This document shows positions 1 to 6,540 of a stretch of 64,000 nt of DNA, in pieces. The first letter of the stretch is position 1; each line of letters begins with the position of its first letter. The notes beneath the pieces were generated by a model. The model was given only the letters and a program-made list of their open reading frames with translations. It made no database searches and was not told the origin of the DNA. The stretch spans positions 2,046,001 to 2,110,000 of the forward strand of contig NZ_CP053707.1 in the NCBI RefSeq assembly GCF_013201035.1, written 5' to 3'. Source of the DNA: Arthrobacter sp. NEB 688 (GTDB lineage: Bacteria; Actinomycetota; Actinomycetes; Actinomycetales; Dermatophilaceae). A program made the position numbers and the translations under genes.

Positions 1-1
1 G

Positions 2-496
2 GAGCTCTCGGCGCTCAAGGGCCTGTTCACCGACATCACCGAGGACCCGGTGACGTACGTCAACGCCCCGCTGCTCGCCAAGGAGCGCGGCCTCGAGTCG
101 CGCCTGGTCACCGACTCCAGCAGCGAGGACTACCGCAACGTCACGACGCTGCGCGGCACGCTCGCCGACGGCACGGTCGTCTCGGTCGCGGGCACGCTCA
201 CCGGCCCGAAGCTCGTGCAGAAGGTCACCGGCGTCCACGGCTACGAGCTCGAGGTCCCGCTGAGCCGGCACCTCGCGTTCTTCTCCTACGTCGACCGGCC
301 GGGCGTCATCGGCTCGATCGGCCGCCTGCTCGGCGACTCCGACGTCAACATCGCCGCGATGCAGGTCTCGCCGCACGACGCGGACGGCACCGCGATGGTC
401 GCGCTGACCGTGGACCGCGAGATCCCGGACGAGGTCGTCGCCGCCATCGGCCGCGAGATCGGCGCCGACACCGTGCGCGTGGTCAACCTCGGCTGA
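2..496 (+). CDS. serA: D-3-phosphoglycerate dehydrogenase, C-terminal part (cut by window edge)
   Basis: The frame is open from the first bases of the window, so only the last 164 residues are visible. They cover the end of the intervening (ASB) domain and, in the last 75 residues or so, a regulatory ACT domain (DRPGVIGSIGRLLGDSDVNIA, then an AAMQVSP strand). This arrangement is typical of the long actinobacterial SerA, which oxidises 3-phosphoglycerate in the first step of serine synthesis and whose ACT domain senses L-serine. The catalytic and NAD-binding domains lie upstream of the window. The final bases overlap the end of the convergent membrane-protein gene. Assignment rests on ACT/ASB similarity and position before leuB; confidence is high. 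Confidence 0.9.
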   Translation, partial: ELSALKGLFTDITEDPVTYVNAPLLAKERGLESRLVTDSSSEDYRNVTTLRGTLADGTVVSVAGTLTGPKLVQKVTGVHGYELEVPLSRHLAFFSYVDRPGVIGSIGRLLGDSDVNIAAMQVSPHDADGTAMVALTVDREIPDEVVAAIGREIGADTVRVVNLG

Positions 497-998
497 GCTC
501 CGGCACCCCACGGCGGCGGTCCGTCCCCTCGGGGGCGGGCCGCCGCCGTCGTGCGCCGCGCAGCCCGGCGCCGAGCGCCAGGCCCCACGCGAGGAAGAGC
601 GGGTCCCACAGCCACGCGTGGCCCCGCACCGCGGCGAGGTCCTCGACCGGGCCGAGCGCGCCGGTCAGGGCGAGGTTCGCCGCGACGACGTTCGCGACGC
701 CGTAGGCCACCAGCGCGCCGGCGACGAGCCAGGCCACGAGGCGCAGGCCGTGGCGCGGGCCCCCGCGACGGGCGGCGAGCACGGGCACCCAGGCGGCGGC
801 GAGCTTGCCCAGCCCGATCGTCGCCAGGGCCAGGCCCGCGGCCACCGGCGACTCGGCCCGCCAGGACCGCGCCCACTCGCCGAGCGTCGAGGCGAGGACG
901 GGGGAGCCGGCCGCCCAGGCGAGGCTCGCGAGGGCGTGGGCCGTCCCGAGGGCGGCGGCGACGAGGAGCCAGGGCGAGGTGGGGCGGCGGGACGGCAC
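483..998 (-). CDS. DUF3995-like small integral membrane protein
   Basis: A 171-residue protein starting at a GTG. It has about four hydrophobic segments: residues 10-30 (LLVAAALGTAHALASLAWAA), 53-75, 86-110 and 130-146. Between the first two are charged loops with WARSW. The N-terminal helix with AHALASLAWA and the WLWDPLFLAWGLALG segment resemble the DUF3995 family of four-helix membrane proteins common in actinobacteria, whose function is unknown. The C-terminal 25 residues are arginine/proline rich and probably cytoplasmic. The gene is convergent with serA, overlapping it by 14 bases, so neither gene has room for a separate terminator. Family assignment is by eye and moderate. Confidence 0.6.
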   Translation of the reverse strand: MPSRRPTSPWLLVAAALGTAHALASLAWAAGSPVLASTLGEWARSWRAESPVAAGLALATIGLGKLAAAWVPVLAARRGGPRHGLRLVAWLVAGALVAYGVANVVAANLALTGALGPVEDLAAVRGHAWLWDPLFLAWGLALGAGLRGARRRRPAPEGTDRRRGVPELSRG

Positions 999-1172
999 GA
1001 CCCCGACGCTACGGACGCCGCGGGGGCTGCGGGATGGGGGAGGACCCGGGGCCCACCCGGACCGGGGGCCGTGGGAACCCGGGGTCCGGACACACTCGAT
1101 CCGTCACGGCCGACGCGGATCGCCCCGGTCCGGGGGAGCCCGGGCGACGGATTCCGTCAGTCGGCCAGCGAT

Positions 1173-1195
1173 GTGACGCGCATCTCGTGCGTCAC
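1173..1195. promoter_or_regulatory. Inverted repeat upstream of the leuB leader promoter
   Basis: GTGACGC (1173-1179) and GCGTCAC (1189-1195) form a perfect 7-bp dyad separated by nine bases. It ends 24 bases before the predicted -35 box of the leuB leader transcript, a typical place for an activator or repressor. A second small dyad, GCATC/GATGC, follows at 1203-1216. The 999-1254 interval has no convincing gene. Regulator unknown. Confidence 0.35.
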
Positions 1196-1218
1196 GCGGT
1201 CCGCATCGTGGGATGCGT

Positions 1219-1248
1219 CTGACAGGTAGTAGGACGCCCTCCTACCGT
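1219..1248 (+). promoter_or_regulatory. Predicted promoter of the leader-leuB-ilvE transcript
   Basis: CTGACA (1219-1224) matches the -35 consensus at five of six positions. TACCGT (1243-1248) is a -10 of the TANNNT type, with an 18-bp spacer. The expected start of transcription falls at or next to the ATG of the leader peptide at 1255, so the leader would be translated from a leaderless mRNA. Confidence 0.5.
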
Positions 1249-1254
1249 GGAGGC

Positions 1255-1302
1255 ATGGCGCGGCGCGTACTCCTCATTCCCCGCCGCGGCGAGGTCCTCT
1301 AG
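1255..1302 (+). CDS. Putative branched-chain amino acid leader peptide of leuB-ilvE
   Basis: A 15-codon open frame, MARRVLLIPRRGEVL then TAG, begins six bases after a -10 box. Six of its 15 residues are Val, Leu or Ile, with the run V-L-L-I in the middle and V-L at the end. It is followed by stem-forming sequence and, further on, by leuB and ilvE. This is the layout of transcriptional attenuation by a BCAA-sensing leader. The peptide is not one I recognise from a named family. The alternative is a chance short frame, but position, composition and the downstream genes all agree. Confidence 0.55.
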   Translation: MARRVLLIPRRGEVL

Positions 1303-1341
1303 TCAGCACCCTCGCCGCGGAGACCCCGCGACGTCGCTGAC
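1302..1341 (+). promoter_or_regulatory. Stem-loop directly after the leuB leader stop codon
   Basis: GTCAGC (1302-1307) pairs with GCTGAC (1336-1341), and inside this CGCGG (1316-1320) pairs with CCGCG (1326-1330). The stem begins at the last base of the leader stop codon, so a ribosome stalled on the Val/Leu/Ile codons or at the stop would affect its folding. A GCGGCC/GGCCGC palindrome follows at 1396-1409. Role in attenuation is inferred. Confidence 0.4.
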
Positions 1342-1424
1342 CGCTCGCCGGACCATCCCCGGCTCGAGCACAGGACCACCCACCACGAACCCCGAGCGGC
1401 CCCGGCCGCGGAAGCGAGAGCACC

Positions 1425-1520
1425 ATGAACACCGAGACGACGTTCGACGAGGCCACCTTGGCGCGCCAGGCCCTGCAGGAGTCGATGGACCTGCGCGACC
1501 AGGGCCACAGCAACGACTGA
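1425..1520 (+). CDS. Small ORF of 31 codons between leader and leuB, function unknown
   Basis: The frame starts with ATG (MNTETTFDEA...) and ends ...DQGHSND. It has a purine-rich AAGCGAGAG a few bases upstream as possible ribosome binding site, and G/C at nearly every third codon position, as in the real genes here. It is hydrophilic and acidic, without signal peptide or membrane segment. It lies between the BCAA leader peptide and the hairpin at 1554-1590, so it would be co-transcribed with the leader and could be expressed when the downstream hairpin terminates transcription. I do not recognise it. It may be a true microprotein or a second regulatory uORF. Confidence 0.45.
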   Translation: MNTETTFDEATLARQALQESMDLRDQGHSND

Positions 1521-1553
1521 GCACCCGCCGCCGCCCACCGGCGGCGTGACCCC

Positions 1554-1590
1554 ACGGCCGTCCCTCCCTTCCACGGGATGGGACGGCCGT
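1554..1590 (+). terminator. Hairpin upstream of leuB, probable attenuator/terminator
   Basis: ACGGCCGTCCC (1554-1564) and GGGACGGCCGT (1580-1590) form a perfect 11-bp stem with a 15-base loop. There is no U run after it, as is common for terminators in high-GC actinobacteria. It sits 35 bases before the leuB ATG and after the two short leader frames, so it is the natural termination element of an attenuator. An independent promoter (TAGGCT, 1613-1618) follows before leuB. Confidence 0.5.
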
Positions 1591-1625
1591 CCGCATCCCG
1601 GACCCTTCTCCCTAGGCTGGAACCC

Positions 1626-2696
1626 ATGAGCGACGCCGCCACGACCGCCCCGACCTCCCTCGACCTCGCCGTCATCGCCGGTGACGGGATCGGCCCGGAG
1701 GTCGTCGCCGAGGGGCTCAAGGTGCTCGAGGCGGCCGTCGGCGCCGACGGGCCGAAGGTCACGACGACCGAGTACGACCTCGGCGCCCGGCGCTGGCACG
1801 CGACCGGCGAGACCCTCCCGGACTCGGTCCTCGAGGAGGTCAAGGGGCACGACGCCATCCTCCTCGGCGCGATCGGCGACCCCGGCGTGCCGAGCGGGGT
1901 CCTCGAGCGCGGGGTGCTCCTGCCCCTGCGGTTCGCCCTCGAGCACTACGTCAACCTGCGACCGGCCAAGCTCTACCCCGGCGTCGAGAGCCCGCTCGCC
2001 GTCGAGCGCGTCGCGCCGGACGGCATCGACTTCGTCGTCGTCCGCGAGGGCACCGAGGGCCCGTACACGGGCAACGGCGGCGCCCTGCGCGTCGGCACCC
2101 CGCACGAGATCGCGACCGAGGTGAGCGTCAACACCCGGTTCGGTGTGGAGCGTGTCGTCCGCGACGCCTTCGCCCGCGCCGCGGCCCGCCCGCGCCGGCA
2201 CCTGACGCTGGTGCACAAGCACAACGTCCTCACCCACGCCGGCCACCTGTGGCGGCGCACGGTCGAGGAGGTCGGTGCGGAGTTCCCCGACGTCGAGACC
2301 GCCTACCAGCACGTCGACGCGGCGACGATCTTCCTCGCGACCGACCCCGGCCGCTTCGACGTCGTCGTCACCGACAACCTCTTCGGCGACATCATCACCG
2401 ACATCGCCGCGGCCATCGCCGGCGGCATCGGCCTCGCGGCCAGTGGCAACATCAACCCCGAGGGCCGTTTCCCGAGCATGTTCGAGCCGGTGCACGGCTC
2501 GGCCCCCGACATCGCCGGCCAGGGCAAGGCCGACCCCACCGCCACGGTGCTCTCGGTCGCGATGCTCCTCGCGCACGTCGGGCTCGCGGACGCCGCCGCC
2601 CGCGTCGAGCGGGCCGTCGCCGCCGACCTCGCCGAGCGGGGCACCGCCGCCCGCTCGACGAGCGCCGTGGGCGACGCCATCGCGGCGCGCCTCTGA
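1626..2696 (+). CDS. leuB: 3-isopropylmalate dehydrogenase
   Basis: LeuB oxidises and decarboxylates 3-isopropylmalate with NAD+ in leucine synthesis. The 356-residue protein starts [20 protein letters not shown] and carries the family signature around residues 240-275: [40 protein letters not shown] and [12 protein letters not shown]. These hold the metal-binding aspartates and the NAD-binding loop. An ATG at 1578 is in frame but lies inside the attenuator hairpin. The ATG at 1626 gives the usual family N-terminus and sits seven bases after a TAGGCT -10-like box, so leuB may also have its own leaderless transcript. ilvE follows on the same strand after 59 bases. Length and motifs are normal for the actinobacterial form. 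Confidence 0.95.
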   Translation: MSDAATTAPTSLDLAVIAGDGIGPEVVAEGLKVLEAAVGADGPKVTTTEYDLGARRWHATGETLPDSVLEEVKGHDAILLGAIGDPGVPSGVLERGVLLPLRFALEHYVNLRPAKLYPGVESPLAVERVAPDGIDFVVVREGTEGPYTGNGGALRVGTPHEIATEVSVNTRFGVERVVRDAFARAAARPRRHLTLVHKHNVLTHAGHLWRRTVEEVGAEFPDVETAYQHVDAATIFLATDPGRFDVVVTDNLFGDIITDIAAAIAGGIGLAASGNINPEGRFPSMFEPVHGSAPDIAGQGKADPTATVLSVAMLLAHVGLADAAARVERAVAADLAERGTAARSTSAVGDAIAARL

Positions 2697-2755
2697 CCGA
2701 CCGGCTAGCCTCTCGGGAGCACCGTCGCTTCCCGAGGAAAGGACCTTCCGTCCCC

Positions 2756-3850
2756 ATGAGCCTGACCTTCGACCTCGAGCGCCGCCCGGACCCCGCGAGC
2801 GACGAGCGTCGTGCCGAGATCCTCGCGAACCCCGGCTTCGGCGTGTACTTCACCGACCACATGGCCAGCGCCACGTGGTCGCGCGACGGGGGATGGCACA
2901 GCGGCCGCATCCACCCCTACGGCCCGATCACGATCATGCCGAGCGCCGCGGTGCTGCACTACGCGCAGGAGGTCTTCGAGGGCCTCAAGGCCTACCGGCA
3001 CGAGGACGGTTCCGTGTGGTCCTTCCGCCCCGAGGCCAACGCCGAGCGGATGCAGCGCAGCGCCCGGCGGCTGGCGCTGCCCGAGCTGCCGACCGACGAC
3101 TTCCTCGCCTCGCTGCGCGCCCTCGTCGAGGTCGACGAGGCGTGGGTCCCGGCCTTCGGCACCGGCGAGACGAGCCTGTACCTGCGCCCCTTCCTCTACG
3201 CGAGCGAGGCCTTCCTCGGGGTGCGCCCGGCGAACGAGGTGACCTACTCGGTCATCGCCTCGCCGGCCGGTGCGTACTTCCCGCGGGGCCTGAAGCCCGT
3301 GCGGCTGTGGATCTCCGAGAGCTACGCCCGGGCGGGCGTCGGCGGCACCGGCGCCGCGAAGACCGGTGGCAACTACGCCTCCTCGCTCGCCGGCCAGCTC
3401 GAGGGCATCGAGCACGGGTGCGACCAGGCGGTCTTCCTCGACTCCGCGACGCACACGTACATCGAGGAGCTCGGCGGGATGAACCTCTTCCTCGTGACCG
3501 ACGACGGGCGGCTGCTCACCCCGGAGCTCACCGGCACGATCCTCGAGGGGGTCACGCGCAGCTCCATCCTCGAGCTCGCCAAGGACCTCGGGCTCGCGCC
3601 GGAGGAGCGTCGCATCGAGATCCAGGAGTGGAAGGACGGCGTGCGCGACGGCCACATCCGCGAGGTGTTCGCCTGTGGCACAGCCGCGGTCATCACCCCG
3701 GTGGGTGAGCTCTGCTGGGACGGTGGCGAAGCGCCGTCGACCGCGGGTGACGAGGGCGGCGAGGTCACGCGCTCGATCCGCCAGGCCCTGCTCGACGTCC
3801 AGTACGGGCGCGCGGAGGACACCCGGGGCTGGCTGACCCGCCTGGCCTGA
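2756..3850 (+). CDS. ilvE: Branched-chain amino acid aminotransferase
   Basis: A 364-residue fold-type IV PLP enzyme that performs the last transamination in leucine, isoleucine and valine synthesis and the first step of their breakdown. The PLP lysine is K202 in GGTGAAKTGGNYASSL. The motif EVFEGLKAYRHEDGS near residue 70, the R-x-Y-like LYLRPFLYAS at 140, and EELGGMNLFLV at 235 are typical of class II BCAT. The ATG at 2756 has GAGGAAAGG upstream. A CTCGGGA/TCCCGAG dyad lies just before that site. Position after leuB supports a shared transcript under BCAA control. The next gene is preceded by its own promoter and operator. Confidence 0.94.
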   Translation: MSLTFDLERRPDPASDERRAEILANPGFGVYFTDHMASATWSRDGGWHSGRIHPYGPITIMPSAAVLHYAQEVFEGLKAYRHEDGSVWSFRPEANAERMQRSARRLALPELPTDDFLASLRALVEVDEAWVPAFGTGETSLYLRPFLYASEAFLGVRPANEVTYSVIASPAGAYFPRGLKPVRLWISESYARAGVGGTGAAKTGGNYASSLAGQLEGIEHGCDQAVFLDSATHTYIEELGGMNLFLVTDDGRLLTPELTGTILEGVTRSSILELAKDLGLAPEERRIEIQEWKDGVRDGHIREVFACGTAAVITPVGELCWDGGEAPSTAGDEGGEVTRSIRQALLDVQYGRAEDTRGWLTRLA

Positions 3851-3861
3851 CGTGTCCGGAA

Positions 3862-3889
3862 TCAATGGTTCCTGAACGGACCATTGACA
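3862..3889. promoter_or_regulatory. Promoter with overlapping operator of the catabolic cluster (site 1)
   Basis: TCAATGGT (3862-3869) and ACCATTGA (3880-3887) form a perfect 8-bp inverted repeat with ten bases between. The right arm overlaps TTGACA (3884-3889), a perfect -35 hexamer, so a bound protein would block transcription of the permease gene. The 22-bp core 3864-3885 aligns without gaps with the repeat at 9019-9040 before the GntR gene (14 identities; shared half-sites AAWGGTYC and GGACCWTT). The -10 may be TTGTCT at 3908-3913. Confidence 0.6.
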
Positions 3890-3973
3890 CCGCCGGAGCG
3901 GCGGGTGTTGTCTGTGCACCACTCGATCCGCCCCGGACCCGCGTGGTCCGCTTCTGCACACCAAGAGGTGCAC

Positions 3974-5629
3974 GTGAGCGTTTCCCGGACGACCGAAGGA
4001 CACTCGGACGACGAGGCCCTCCTCGCCGAGCTGGGTTACAAGCAGGAGCTGAACCGCTCGTGGTCCGGCTTCTCCAACTTCGCGATCTCCTTCTCCATCA
4101 TCTCCATCCTCGCCGGGTGCTTCACGACCTTCGGCCAGGCCTGGAACAACGGCGGTCCGATCGCCATCTCGATCGGATGGCCGATCATCTCGGCGTTCAT
4201 CCTCGTCATCGGCCTGTGCATGTCGGAGCTCGTCTCGGCGTACCCGACGTCCGGTGGCATCTACTGGTGGGCGGCCAAGCTGGGCGGTGCCAAGGCCGGC
4301 TACTACACCGGCTGGCTCAACCTCATCGGACTGCTCGCCGTCGACGCCTCGGTCGCCTACGGCGCGGCGACGTTCTTCGACCTGTCGTTCAGCACGATGA
4401 GCGAGTCGTGGGCCGCGGGCTACAGCCTCCAGCGCGTCTTCTGGATGTTCCTCGTGGTCCTCGTCCTCACCGCGCTCGTCAACATCTTCGGCGGGCACCT
4501 GCTCGCGATGCTCAACAACGTCTCCGTCTGGTGGCACGTCGCCGGCGCCGCGGCGGTCATCCTCATCCTCGTGTTCCTGCCCGACAAGCACATGAGCATC
4601 TCGGACGTCTTCACGATGCGGGTCAACAACAGCGGCGGTCTCGCCGGCGGTGACACCGACGGCTTCGGGTTCTGGTTCTACGTCCTGCCGCTCGGCTTCC
4701 TGCTCACCCAGTACACGATCACCGGGTACGACGCCTCGGCCCACCTGTCCGAGGAGACCCAGGGCGCGGCCGACGGTGCGGCCAAGGGCATCTGGCGCTC
4801 GATCTTCTACTCGGCCATCGGCGGCTGGATCCTCCTGCTGTCCTTCCTCTTCGCCGTCCAGGACCCGCAGGCGGTGACCGACGGCGGTGGCGGCGTGGCG
4901 CTGATCTTCAACCAGGCGTTGTCGTCGGGCTGGGCGGGCACCGTCCTGCTCATCGCGAGCATCGGCCAGTTCTTCTGCACCACCGCCTGCATGACGTCGA
5001 CCAGCCGCATGCTGTTCGCCTTCAGCCGTGACGGCGCGGTGCCGGGTGCGTCCCGGTGGGCGCGGCTCAACAGTCGCAAGGTGCCGGCCAACGCCGTCCT
5101 CGTCTCGTCCGTGGTCGCCGCCATCATCACCCTCCCGGCGCTCGTCGAGGTCGACATCAACGGGGCGCCCGTCCCGGTGGCCTTCTACGCCGTCGTGTCC
5201 GTGGCCGTCATCGGTCTCTACCTCGCCTTCGCCATCCCGATCTACCTGCGCTGGAAGGCCGGTGACTCCTTCAAGCAGGGCCGGTGGAACCTCGGCAGGA
5301 AGTGGCGGTGGATGGCCCCGCTCGCGGTCGCGGAGATCGCCGTGGTGTCGGTGTACTTCGTCCTCCCGTTCACGCCGGCCGCGAACCCGCTCAACGACGA
5401 GTTCAGCTGGAAGTTCGTCAACTACGCACCGATCCTCACCGGCGGCACGCTGGTCGCCCTGTGGATCGGGTGGCACCTGTCGGCCAAGAAGTGGTTCACC
5501 GGTCCGAAGACGACCGTCGACCTCCCGGCCGGGACGAGCGGCGCCGACGAGATCGCGCTGGAGCACCACGGCAAGACCGCCCACGGTGGGGCGGAGCACG
5601 ACTGGAAGCCCGGCGACCCGCTGAAGTGA
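3974..5629 (+). CDS. APC-superfamily permease (amino acid/choline transporter type)
   Basis: A 551-residue integral membrane transporter with about 12 hydrophobic segments. The N-terminus has the signature of the amino acid/choline transporter group: LAELGYKQELNRSWSGFSNF, followed by AISFSIISILAGCFTTFGQA. Further on, SELVSAYPTSGGIYWWAA and TGYDASAHLSEETQGA are the usual substrate/cation-site motifs. Relatives move GABA, choline, ethanolamine or putrescine-like amines by proton symport; the exact substrate cannot be told. The GTG at 3974 follows AGAGGTG. An upstream ATG at 3884 would put the operator inside the gene and adds an atypical N-terminus. It is the first gene of the cluster, overlaps the next gene by four bases (GTGA), and is preceded by the operator at 3862-3887, so it probably supplies the pathway's substrate. 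Confidence 0.85.
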   Translation: MSVSRTTEGHSDDEALLAELGYKQELNRSWSGFSNFAISFSIISILAGCFTTFGQAWNNGGPIAISIGWPIISAFILVIGLCMSELVSAYPTSGGIYWWAAKLGGAKAGYYTGWLNLIGLLAVDASVAYGAATFFDLSFSTMSESWAAGYSLQRVFWMFLVVLVLTALVNIFGGHLLAMLNNVSVWWHVAGAAAVILILVFLPDKHMSISDVFTMRVNNSGGLAGGDTDGFGFWFYVLPLGFLLTQYTITGYDASAHLSEETQGAADGAAKGIWRSIFYSAIGGWILLLSFLFAVQDPQAVTDGGGGVALIFNQALSSGWAGTVLLIASIGQFFCTTACMTSTSRMLFAFSRDGAVPGASRWARLNSRKVPANAVLVSSVVAAIITLPALVEVDINGAPVPVAFYAVVSVAVIGLYLAFAIPIYLRWKAGDSFKQGRWNLGRKWRWMAPLAVAEIAVVSVYFVLPFTPAANPLNDEFSWKFVNYAPILTGGTLVALWIGWHLSAKKWFTGPKTTVDLPAGTSGADEIALEHHGKTAHGGAEHDWKPGDPLK

Positions 5630-6540
5630 CCGGGCCCACCGTGACCGGGCACGACGAGGTCCTCGACGGGATCCCCGTCCTCGCCGGGCAGGCGCGCCAC
5701 GTGACGCGCCTGCCCGGCGGGCTGACCAACACCAACCTGCACGTGCGCACCGGCTCCGGCCTCGACGTCGTCGTGCGCCTCTCGGACCCCGGCACCGGCC
5801 TGCTCGGCGTCGACCGCCACGCCGAGTTCGTCAACACCCTCGCGGCGTCGGCCACCGGGGTCGGGGCGCCGGTCGTCGACTACCTCGGCGGGCGCGGCAT
5901 CCTCGTCGTCGCGTTCCTGCCCGGCCGCACCTGGGGCGACGCGGACGTCGCGGCCAACCTGCCCCGGCTCGCCACCGCCCTGCGGCGGCTGCACACCGCG
6001 CCGGGCTTCGTCGGCCGCTTCGACATGACGGCGCTGCGCCGGGAGTACCGCCGCGTCGTCGACGAGCACGGGTTCGCCCTGCCGCCCGGCTACCAGGACC
6101 TCGAGGACGAGGCGCTGCGGGCCGAGGCGGCGCTCGCCCGGCGGCCCGAGCCGCTCGTCCCGTGCCACAACGACCTGCTCGCCGCCAACGTCCTCGACGA
6201 CGGAGGGGACCTGCGCATCATCGACTACGAGTACTCCGGGATGAACGAGCCGTCCTTCGAGCTGGGCAACGCCGCGGCCGAGGTCGGCCTCGGGCCCGAG
6301 GCCCTCGCCGAGCTGTGCGCCGTCTACCACGGGCGGCGCGACCCCGTCGACGCGGCGCGGGCCGAGCTGTGGGGCTTCCTCGCCCGCTACGGGTGGACGC
6401 TCTGGGGCGTCATCCAGCACGGCCGGGGCGAGATCGAGTTCGACTTCCGGGCGTGGGCGGACGAGAAGCTGGAGGCTGCGCGCGAGCTGGCGGGCGGACC
6501 GCGCTGGGAGCCGCTGCTGGCCGGGGCGGTGGGGCGATGA
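5626..6540 (+). CDS. Phosphotransferase of the choline/ethanolamine kinase-APH superfamily
   Basis: A 304-residue kinase-fold protein. The N-lobe glycine-rich strand is RLPGGLTNTNLHV (residues 26-38). The catalytic loop is PCHNDLLAANVLDD with the Brenner motif H-N-D, and the metal site is RIIDYEYSGMNEPSFELGNA. The DYEYSGxNxxxxELGN signature is characteristic of choline/ethanolamine kinases rather than antibiotic-resistance enzymes. It would phosphorylate the hydroxyl of a small amino alcohol with ATP. The GTG at 5626 overlaps the permease stop codon (GTGA), indicating translational coupling; a second in-frame GTG at 5641 is possible. The next gene overlaps by ATGA. The context suggests choline, ethanolamine or an N-methylated relative as substrate, which is inference. 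Confidence 0.8.
   Translation: MTGPTVTGHDEVLDGIPVLAGQARHVTRLPGGLTNTNLHVRTGSGLDVVVRLSDPGTGLLGVDRHAEFVNTLAASATGVGAPVVDYLGGRGILVVAFLPGRTWGDADVAANLPRLATALRRLHTAPGFVGRFDMTALRREYRRVVDEHGFALPPGYQDLEDEALRAEAALARRPEPLVPCHNDLLAANVLDDGGDLRIIDYEYSGMNEPSFELGNAAAEVGLGPEALAELCAVYHGRRDPVDAARAELWGFLARYGWTLWGVIQHGRGEIEFDFRAWADEKLEAARELAGGPRWEPLLAGAVGR

Noticed and set aside
1578-1625. Upstream ATG extending leuB by 16 residues
   Set aside because: It lies inside the attenuator hairpin and adds residues not found in LeuB proteins. ATG 1626 gives the normal N-terminus.
2705-5599. A 964-codon open frame on the minus strand opposite ilvE and the permease
   Set aside because: It mirrors the high-GC codon pattern of real plus-strand genes. 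Its translation is low-complexity Arg/Asp/Gly/Val without any domain, while the plus strand encodes clear enzymes.
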